A stretch of DNA of 64,000 bases, taken from Granulicella sp. S156. Its GTDB lineage: Bacteria; Acidobacteriota; Terriglobia; Terriglobales; Acidobacteriaceae. The stretch spans positions 895,489-959,488 of the forward strand of contig NZ_LMUH01000026.1 of assembly GCF_009766105.1 (NCBI RefSeq). Reading direction: 5' to 3'. Of the stretch, positions 23,940-29,834 are shown piece by piece (position 1 is the stretch's first letter; every line of letters begins with the position of its first letter). The notes beneath the pieces are model-generated. The model searched no databases. It was given only the letters and a program-made list of their open reading frames with translations, and had not been told where the DNA came from. A program made the translations under genes and the position numbers.

Positions 23940-25976
23940 ATGCTCCAACTCTCTGGCGCCGGTAAACGCTACGGCCAAAAACTCCTCTTTGAAGACGTTA
24001 ACTGGCTCATAACCCCCAATGAGCGCACCGGCCTGGTCGGTGGCAACGGCACGGGTAAATCTACGCTGCTTAAGATCCTTGCCGGCATGGAGTCGCTCGA
24101 CTATGGCCAGCGGACCCACGTTCGGGGAATGACGCTCGGCTATTTGCCGCAGGATGGCCTTGCGCTCTCCGGCCGGTCGGTCTTTGAAGAATGTTTGTCG
24201 GTCTTCGACGAGCTTCGCGATATGGAGAAGGAGTCCGAGGCGCTCACGCACATTCTCTCCGATGCCGATCCGAAGTCGAGAGAGTATGCCACCGCTGCCG
24301 ATCGCTACTCCGAGATCGCCGATCATCTGCACGTCCACGACATCTACACGCTGGATGCGCAGGTCGGCGCTGTGCTTGGCGGCTTGGGCTTCAGTAAAGA
24401 AGACTGGGAGCGGCGGACGGAAGAGTTCTCCGGCGGCTGGCAGATGCGCATCGCGCTGGCCAAGCTGCTGCTGCAGAAGCCCTCGCTGCTGCTGCTCGAC
24501 GAGCCGACGAACCATCTCGACCTGGAGTCGCGCAACTGGCTCGAAGACTATCTGCACAACTATGAGAATGCGTTCATCCTCATCTCGCATGACCGCTACT
24601 TCCTCGACGTTACGGTGAACAAGACCGTCGAGGTATGGAACAAGCGGATGCATGTGTACCACGGCAACTACGAGAAGTACCTGACGCTGAAGGAAGAGCG
24701 CCGCACCCAGATCATGGCTGCGTATAAGAACCAGCGCGACCGTATCGAGGCGCTGGAAGCGTTTATCAATCGCTTCCGCGCGCAGGCTACCAAGGCCAAG
24801 CAGGTGCAGTCGCGCATTAAAGAGCTGGAGAAGATCGAGCGCATCGAGGTACCGGAAGAAGAGTCGACGATCCACTTCAAATTTCCGCAGCCTCCTGCGA
24901 GCGGCCGCACGGTGATCGAGGTCACCAACCTGACCAAGCACTATGGCGAGAAGCGCGTGCTCGATGACGTGAGCTTTACCATCGAGCGCGGCGACCGCAT
25001 CGCGCTGGTAGGCGCGAACGGCGCGGGTAAATCGACGATGATCCGCATGCTCTCGGCGCTGGAAGGCCCTACCAGCGGAACGATCCGGCTGGGCCATAAC
25101 GTGCTCGCCGACTACTTTGCGCAGGACCAGTACAAGGTGCTCGACGGCAATGCCGAGATGCTGGACGACATTACGGGATCGAATCCGAAGGTCGATGTGG
25201 TTACGCTGCGCTCGCTGCTAGGGTGTTTCATGTTTACCGGCGACGATGTCTTCAAGAAGCTCGGCGTGCTCTCCGGTGGAGAGCGCAACCGCTATGCGAT
25301 GGCGAAGATGCTCGTCTCGCCCGCGAACTTCCTGCTGCTCGACGAGCCGACGAACCATCTCGACTTGAGGGCGAAGGATGTATTGCTGGATGCGATTCGC
25401 GAGTTCAGCGGCACGGTGATCTTCGTCTCGCACGATCGTTACTTTATCGATGGGCTGGCTACGCGGGTCTTCGAGGTGGAAGATCGGCGCGTTCATATCT
25501 ATCCTGGCAACTATGAGGATTACCTCTTCCGCAAGGGTGGCGGCATCCCCACAAACACAGCCGAAGCCAAGGCTAAGCTCACGACCGATACTGCTACGAA
25601 CTCGCACATCGACGCGGCTACTGGGATGTTTAAACCCGTGAAGCAGACGCGCATCACGGCGACGGAAGCGGGTGTCAGCACGCATGAGATTGAAGGCTCG
25701 CTGGCGCCAGTGACAGAGACGCCGAAGACCAGCGTGAAGAGGCTGAATCCGATTAAGTTGAAGCAGCTGGAAGATCGCGTCTCCGCGATCGAAGATGAGT
25801 TGCCGCAACTCGAGGACCGTATCCAGACTGCGGAGCAGCAGCAGGCGGCGTTTACCACGGCAGAGGCGGCACGGGCTGTTGCTGCGGAGCTGGATGCGTT
25901 GCGCGAGCAGCATGCGGCGAGAACAGCGGAGTGGGAAGAGCTGGCGATGCAGTTGGAAGAGCAGACGACGGCTTAG
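23940..25976 (+). CDS. ABC-F family ATPase (Uup-like)
   Basis: Two ABC ATPase domains in one 678-residue chain without membrane segments. Domain 1 has Walker A GGNGTGKST (34-42) and signature FSGGWQMRIALAKLLL with LLLLDEPTNHLD. Domain 2 has GANGAGKST, LSGGERNRYAMAKML and LLLDEPTNHLDL. The linker between them is rich in Arg and Lys (RRTQIMAAYKNQRDRIEALE), like the P-site interaction motif of ABC-F proteins. The C-terminal 90 residues form a coiled coil (KQLEDRVSAIEDELPQLEDR ...), as in Uup. ABC-F proteins act on ribosomes or in antibiotic protection; the exact role is not readable. AGGAAGCG precedes the ATG. Confidence 0.92.
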   Translation: MLQLSGAGKRYGQKLLFEDVNWLITPNERTGLVGGNGTGKSTLLKILAGMESLDYGQRTHVRGMTLGYLPQDGLALSGRSVFEECLSVFDELRDMEKESEALTHILSDADPKSREYATAADRYSEIADHLHVHDIYTLDAQVGAVLGGLGFSKEDWERRTEEFSGGWQMRIALAKLLLQKPSLLLLDEPTNHLDLESRNWLEDYLHNYENAFILISHDRYFLDVTVNKTVEVWNKRMHVYHGNYEKYLTLKEERRTQIMAAYKNQRDRIEALEAFINRFRAQATKAKQVQSRIKELEKIERIEVPEEESTIHFKFPQPPASGRTVIEVTNLTKHYGEKRVLDDVSFTIERGDRIALVGANGAGKSTMIRMLSALEGPTSGTIRLGHNVLADYFAQDQYKVLDGNAEMLDDITGSNPKVDVVTLRSLLGCFMFTGDDVFKKLGVLSGGERNRYAMAKMLVSPANFLLLDEPTNHLDLRAKDVLLDAIREFSGTVIFVSHDRYFIDGLATRVFEVEDRRVHIYPGNYEDYLFRKGGGIPTNTAEAKAKLTTDTATNSHIDAATGMFKPVKQTRITATEAGVSTHEIEGSLAPVTETPKTSVKRLNPIKLKQLEDRVSAIEDELPQLEDRIQTAEQQQAAFTTAEAARAVAAELDALREQHAARTAEWEELAMQLEEQTTA

Positions 25977-26052
25977 GGCGCGACGGTCATGACGCAGAGC
26001 GCGAACGTTACGGGCGACATGGAAATGGACAGGAGCGGTCGGGCTTTGCCCG

Positions 26053-26098
26053 ATGCCCACCTTAGGCGCGCAAAGAACGCGCGCCGAAGATGGGGCAC
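26053..26098. repeat. REP-like hairpin between the ABC-F and PanE-like genes
   Basis: GATGCCCACCTTAGGCGCGC and GCGCGCCGAAGATGGGGCAC are nearly complementary around an AAAGAAC loop, giving a long stem with two mismatches. The rest of the 248-bp gap (25977-26224) holds no gene. The unit resembles short palindromes that occur as multi-copy intergenic elements. I see no second complete copy in this window. Confidence 0.55.
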
Positions 26099-26224
26099 CC
26101 GGCTTTGTGGCTCCGACAATATGAATGCATCTATGACATCCTGTTTGATCGGTTTCGATATTCGGGCACTTTGTCCTGATGCCCCCCTCACTTCGGTAGC
26201 ATGGGAGCGTACTAAGGAGATCGA

Positions 26225-27148
26225 ATGCGCATTCTTGTGATCGGAGCTGGGGCGGTTGGTGGTTATTTTGGGGGACGGCTGGCCGCTGCTGGGCGTGATG
26301 TTACGTTTCTCGTTCGTGCCGGGCGTGCGGAACAGTTGCGGCGTACGGGGCTTCAGATTAAGAGCTCGCAAGGCGATGTCACGATACAGCCTAAGCTGCT
26401 GCTCGCCGCAGAAATTAGCGAACCCTTCGACCTCATTCTTCTTAGTACAAAGGCCTACTCACTCGATGCGGCGATCGATGACTTCGCGCCTGCCGTCGGG
26501 CCGCAGACTGCGATCCTGCCTCTACTCAATGGCATGAGACATGTGGATACACTGGTCGCGCGTTTCGGCGAGGCTGCTGTGCTGGGCGGCACAACGCGCA
26601 TCGTTGCCGACCTCGATTCCGAAGGGATCGTCCATCAGCTTGGCACGTGGCACGATTTCACCTGTGGAGAGCGCGATAAGAGCCTGTCGCCTCGCATCGA
26701 ACGCATCGACGCGACGTTGCGTGATTGCGGGTTTCCGACAACGCTTTCGTCCGATATCCTCGCCGCCATGTGGAGTAAATGGATGATGCTTTCGAGCATG
26801 GCAGCCATTACATGCCTGCTGCGCGGATCGGTTGGACAGGTGGTTGCCGTACACGGCGGGGTGGAAACCGTGCAGGCCCTCATCGCGGAATCTTCCGCCA
26901 TTGCTACGGCTAACGGCTATCCGCAGACGCCGGAGTTTCTCGCACAACATACCGCGCGTATGACCCAGCCTGGCTCCGCGCTTACGGCCTCGATGTTTCG
27001 CGACCTGCAGAAGGGTGCGCCGGTGGAGGTTGAGCACATTCTTGGCGACTTTCTTTCGCGCGGCCAGGCGCATGGCGTGGAGACGCCGTTGTTGCGGGCG
27101 GCGTATGTGCAGCTGAGCATTTATTCGGTGTCGCTGGGGCAGAAGTAG
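26225..27148 (+). CDS. 2-dehydropantoate 2-reductase-like protein (PanE/ApbA family)
   Basis: A 307-residue NADPH-dependent reductase. The N-terminal dinucleotide motif is MRILVIGAGAVGGYFGGRLA, followed by LLSTKAYSLDAAI and ILPLLNGMRHVDTLV, where the K in STKAY and the N in LNGM are conserved in the PanE family. The C-terminal domain has WSKWMMLSSMAAITCLLRGS and ends DFLSRGQAHGVETPLLRAAY. Pantothenate synthesis is possible, but this family contains many paralogs of unknown substrate and no pan genes are adjacent. Its last 167 bp overlap the antisense tandem-HTH gene. Confidence 0.85.
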   Translation: MRILVIGAGAVGGYFGGRLAAAGRDVTFLVRAGRAEQLRRTGLQIKSSQGDVTIQPKLLLAAEISEPFDLILLSTKAYSLDAAIDDFAPAVGPQTAILPLLNGMRHVDTLVARFGEAAVLGGTTRIVADLDSEGIVHQLGTWHDFTCGERDKSLSPRIERIDATLRDCGFPTTLSSDILAAMWSKWMMLSSMAAITCLLRGSVGQVVAVHGGVETVQALIAESSAIATANGYPQTPEFLAQHTARMTQPGSALTASMFRDLQKGAPVEVEHILGDFLSRGQAHGVETPLLRAAYVQLSIYSVSLGQK

Positions 27149-27833
27149 GGGTTCGGTTTTGCGGCAGGGGTAAACCCGTGCCCTTAGCGAAACCCGCTCC
27201 ATGAGTATTTTTTCCACATTTCGAGCAGAGGACTGGTTTCGCGTCTACGTTCGTATAGACCCGAAACTCGGCGGGCTCCTGCATGTCCGGCTCGCCCATG
27301 CGGAGCATCTTGCAGGCGTGCTGGATGTACTTCAGGCGGGTCTCGAAGTCGATCAGAAGTTTTGTTGTCTCCGGTTTGCCCCAGCCGCCGGATAGTATCT
27401 GCGGTCTGGTGGCATCGAGGCCTTCGCGTATCTTCTGCGCCAGACGTTCCAGCGATACTTCGGCGTTCGCCAGGACCCGGTAGAGAAGCTCCTGGGTGAT
27501 CGGGCCCTCGATACTGCGCGAGGCACTCACCGCCTGGTTGCGGGTGAAGCCTGCGTCCAGCGCGGACTGCTTCTTGGTCTTGCCGTCCATCATGCCTTCT
27601 ACGTAACGCTCGTAACGGCTCTTGCTGGGCTGTTCGGAGGAGGAGGCACGAGCGATGGCGCGGCGCATCAACTCCTCGGTGAGAGGACCTTCGATGCTCC
27701 GCGCCGGGTGGTAGGCCTGGGACTTTGAGAACCCGGCGGCCAGGGCTGCCTGCCGCTTCGTCTTGCCGTTCATCAGGCCTTCCACGTAGAGCTCGTGGCA
27801 GCTTTTGCGGGGTGCTTCGGGATTCATGCTCAT
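26982..27833 (-). CDS. DNA-binding protein with two terminase-small-subunit-like HTH repeats
   Basis: Two similar about 45-residue helix-turn-helix units lie at residues 16-60 (YVEGLMNGKTKRQAALAAGF ...) and 77-121 (YVEGMMDGKTKKQSALDAGF ...), each ending RSIEGP(L/I)T(E/Q)EL. A third region (SLERLAQKIREGLDATR, then FETRLKYIQHACKMLRMG) resembles the C-terminal part of phage terminase small subunits. A CxxC pair lies at 203-206. There is no stop before 26982, so the last 55 or so residues lie antisense to the PanE-like gene and are Pro/Thr/Ala-rich, probably untended sequence. The start ATG at 27833 is chosen because upstream in-frame sequence is repeat derived. Confidence 0.7.
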   Translation of the reverse strand: MSMNPEAPRKSCHELYVEGLMNGKTKRQAALAAGFSKSQAYHPARSIEGPLTEELMRRAIARASSSEQPSKSRYERYVEGMMDGKTKKQSALDAGFTRNQAVSASRSIEGPITQELLYRVLANAEVSLERLAQKIREGLDATRPQILSGGWGKPETTKLLIDFETRLKYIQHACKMLRMGEPDMQEPAEFRVYTNVDAKPVLCSKCGKNTHGAGFAKGTGLPLPQNRTPTSAPATPNKCSAAHTPPATTASPRHAPGRAKESRQECAQPPPAHPSAGRETSRP

Positions 27834-27870
27834 GCGGCGTCCTCCGCGCGTTAATTTATAATAAGCATGC

Positions 27871-27918
27871 TTTCTAGACAAATCAATAATACTTTTTAGA
27901 TAAGATTGCTTTTCTAGA
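27871..27918 (-). promoter_or_regulatory. Three spaced TTTCTAGA-like sites upstream of the tandem-HTH gene
   Basis: TTTCTAGA at 27871-27878, TTTTTAGA at 27893-27900 and TTTCTAGA at 27911-27918 occur 22 and 18 bp apart, within a strikingly AT-rich 80-bp stretch. The start codon lies at 27833. Spacing near two helical turns suggests operator sites, possibly for the product itself. This is inferred from position only. Confidence 0.4.
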
Positions 27919-27944
27919 AATTGAAGTGTGGGGCGACAGGCAAA

Positions 27945-28030
27945 CGAAGAACAAGCAACGGCAAAGCCTTGACGCAGAGGGCGCAGAGGAAAGACGCAAA
28001 GGTCGCTACGGCCTCTGTGGCATGACCTTG
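27945..28030. repeat. Dispersed repeat family B, copy 2
   Basis: Contains GAAGAACAAGCAACGGCAAA followed by GCCTTGACGCAGAGGGCGCA, then CGCAAAGGTCGCTACGGCCTC. It lies immediately upstream of the XRE gene's palindrome. Another copy, in the same orientation, lies after the two membrane-protein genes (29519-29593). Confidence 0.75.
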
Positions 28031-28037
28031 CATTTTC

Positions 28038-28087
28038 CCCATAGCGCATATATTATTGCGTTGTCACAACAATATATGCGCTATGGG
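28038..28087 (+). promoter_or_regulatory. Perfect 17-bp inverted repeat overlapping the XRE start codon
   Basis: CCCATAGCGCATATATT (28038-28054) and AATATATGCGCTATGGG (28071-28087) are exact complements separated by 16 bases, which themselves contain GTTGTCACAAC. The right arm covers the ATG at 28083-28085. It is a strong candidate operator for the XRE protein, and as RNA it would also fold over the start codon. Confidence 0.6.
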
Positions 28088-28376
28088 AAATGAACTACAT
28101 AACCGCATCGCAGTGCTGCGAGTTGAGCGCAATCTTTCGCGCCAGGATCTGGCGGACGCTCTGGGGATCAACTACCAGACCATCGGCTTTCTTGAACGGG
28201 GAGACTACAGCCCCTCGCTCGCACTCGCCATGGACCTGAGCGAGTACTTCGGCCTTCCGATCGAGGCCATCTTTTCGCGTACGCCGTTTCGGCCTCTGAG
28301 CGAGACGCTCTATGGCGATGGCAGCAGCCAAGGGCAGACGGGCCAGAACACCAACCCTAAAAGGAGCACCCGATGA
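28083..28376 (+). CDS. XRE-family transcriptional regulator
   Basis: A 97-residue protein with a helix-turn-helix in residues 5-60 (LHNRIAVLRVERNLSRQDLA, DALGINYQTIGFLERGDYSP, SLALAMDLSEYFGLPIEAIF), the compact form that represses its own operon in many bacteria. ATG at 28083 is chosen; an in-frame TTG at 28056 would start inside the inverted repeat. Its stop overlaps the next start (ATGA at 28373-28376). It heads an operon with two membrane proteins, a pairing seen in several phyla where the regulator responds to a membrane signal. Confidence 0.85.
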   Translation: MGNELHNRIAVLRVERNLSRQDLADALGINYQTIGFLERGDYSPSLALAMDLSEYFGLPIEAIFSRTPFRPLSETLYGDGSSQGQTGQNTNPKRSTR

Positions 28377-28933
28377 CAACCTCCAACTTCAAGGTCTTCG
28401 GCATTCCGATGCAACGCCGCAGCACTCGCCGGAGACTCGTCGTCCTCACGTATCTGGGTCTGGTTATGGTCTGTGGCTTTACGTTGTGGATCGCGCATAG
28501 CCAGCCGTCGGTTTATTCCTGGGCGCTCTACGCGGCGTTCGTCGTAGTGTCCTTTATCTTCGGCGGATATGGCCGCTATGGACTGGTCAAATCTTTCAGG
28601 AATAAACCACCACGCCCTGAGCCACCGATCGTTGACGTCATCCGACTCCACCTGCAGCCCGAAGCCCTCTTCGCCGCAGATACCTCGTGGAAGAACGACG
28701 AGCGCGAACTCAGCCGACGCGACCTGGCGCACTACCAGGCCTATCAGCCGCTCACGCTTGTCCCTATGGTTCTGCTTTTGCTCTCCAGCTGGGCGCTGCG
28801 TCCGCCGCACTGGGTGTCGGCAGCCATCCTTCTGCAGGCGATCTTCGCCGTCAGCATGTTCGGCACGGTGCTTGTGGTGACGCTGCCCTCGGCTCTTATC
28901 CTCTGGACCGAGCCGGATATGGAAACGCCTTGA
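28373..28933 (+). CDS. Integral membrane protein in XRE operon, paralog 1
   Basis: A 186-residue protein with four predicted membrane helices (about residues 22-40, 47-65, 126-142, 147-172). A soluble segment in the middle contains KNDERELSRRDLAHYQAYQP. It ends LILWTEPDMETP. The paralog at 28979 shares the R-R-L-V-V N-terminal helix, D-E-R-E-x-S-x-R-D-x-A-H-Y-x-A-Y and the LWTE-x-DMETP end, so the two genes arose by duplication. No enzymatic motif is seen. The start overlaps the XRE stop by 4 bp. Confidence 0.75.
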   Translation: MTTSNFKVFGIPMQRRSTRRRLVVLTYLGLVMVCGFTLWIAHSQPSVYSWALYAAFVVVSFIFGGYGRYGLVKSFRNKPPRPEPPIVDVIRLHLQPEALFAADTSWKNDERELSRRDLAHYQAYQPLTLVPMVLLLLSSWALRPPHWVSAAILLQAIFAVSMFGTVLVVTLPSALILWTEPDMETP

Positions 28934-28978
28934 AGTTTACGCAGCACATGGTTTGCACTCTTCCGATAAGGAGCAGTC

Positions 28979-29503
28979 ATGATCGAACAAACAAGTTTTC
29001 TCGGCATTCCTCTCAAGACCCAGCGGCAGCGCCGTCTCCTGGTTGTGATCTATTACCTGCTGCTGTTTACACTGTTCGTTCTGGCGCTCTGGCTACCCCG
29101 GAAGTCATATACTCCACTCGTCATACAGACCTTTGCATTCGGCGGGTTACTCGGCGGCATAACGGTTGGAGGCCCCGTCAAAGTATTCTCTCCTCCTGTC
29201 CTACCGCTGGAGATGGACAGTCCCCTGCAATCGCTGAACCTCAGCGGCCCCAGACAGAACAGCGTCTGGTCGCCGCTGGACGAGCGCGAACAGTCTCAGC
29301 GTGACCATGCGCACTACGAAGCCTACCGCATCCTGCGCTGGGCTCTGGGTTTTATGGCTATTGCCTACTGGCTGGGGATGATCTGGGCCTCGGGCTGGCT
29401 TACCGCCAAAGCGCCGATTCTGCTTTGGGGGCTGCTTGTAGTGGTGCTTTCGTTGCCGCAATCCGTAGTGCTCTGGACCGAGTTGGATATGGAAACGCCG
29501 TAG
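28979..29503 (+). CDS. Integral membrane protein in XRE operon, paralog 2
   Basis: A 174-residue paralog of the preceding gene (shared RQRRLLVVIYYLLL-type helix, PLDEREQSQRDHAHYEAYRI, and the identical C-terminal WTELDMETP pattern). Four membrane helices are predicted. GGAGCAG precedes the ATG. It lies 45 bp after the first copy, so a three-gene XRE operon is likely. Function is unknown. Confidence 0.75.
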   Translation: MIEQTSFLGIPLKTQRQRRLLVVIYYLLLFTLFVLALWLPRKSYTPLVIQTFAFGGLLGGITVGGPVKVFSPPVLPLEMDSPLQSLNLSGPRQNSVWSPLDEREQSQRDHAHYEAYRILRWALGFMAIAYWLGMIWASGWLTAKAPILLWGLLVVVLSLPQSVVLWTELDMETP

Positions 29504-29518
29504 CCTGGGCCGATGGCT

Positions 29519-29593
29519 TAAGAACAAGCAACAACAAAAGCCTTGACGCGGAGGAAAGACGCAGAGGGCGCGACGGCCTTTAGGGCATAGCCT
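29519..29593. repeat. Dispersed repeat family B, copy 3
   Basis: Starts TAAGAACAAGCAACAACAAA and continues GCCTTGACGCGGAGGAAAGA with GCGCGACGGCCTTTAGGGC. It is the 3' boundary of the XRE/membrane-protein segment and matches the copy at 27945-28030 in orientation. The rest of the gap (29594-29834) holds repeat C and no gene. Confidence 0.7.
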
Positions 29594-29724
29594 GGATTCT
29601 TTCTGGCAAGGAAACAGGGGGTGGGCGGAAGCGAGCCTCGAGGAGGCAGATCCTTGCCACTTCGCCCTAGCTGTAGCAGAAGAAAAGGTTCGAACTATCT
29701 CGGCAACGTAGAAGCCTTCGGGGT

Positions 29725-29783
29725 TCTTCGACTGCGCAGCTCGCAAAATACGCGAACTGCTCCGCTCAGAATGACGATTTGGG
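29725..29783. repeat. Repeat C-like palindrome, degenerate copy
   Basis: CGGGGTTCTTCGACTGCGCA begins the copy and CTGCTCCGCTCAGAATGACG ends it; the central AAAATACGCGAACT separates partly complementary arms (GCGCAGCTCGC). It corresponds to the C family (GGTCCTTCG... CTCAGGATGACG). No reading frame is present. Confidence 0.5.
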
Positions 29784-29834
29784 GGGTCATGAACAACGAA
29801 CACATTAGGGACAACAGACACCTTAGGGCAACAC

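Noticed and set aside
23724-25097. Upstream extension of the AsmA-like frame, giving about 1,021 residues
   Set aside because: The extension is antisense to the ABC-F gene and has no homology-like pattern. ATG at 23723 has a good ribosome-binding site and starts the membrane anchor.
27945-28030. Possible CRISPR repeat unit
   Set aside because: Copies of family B are scattered over the window, not regularly spaced, and lack spacers.
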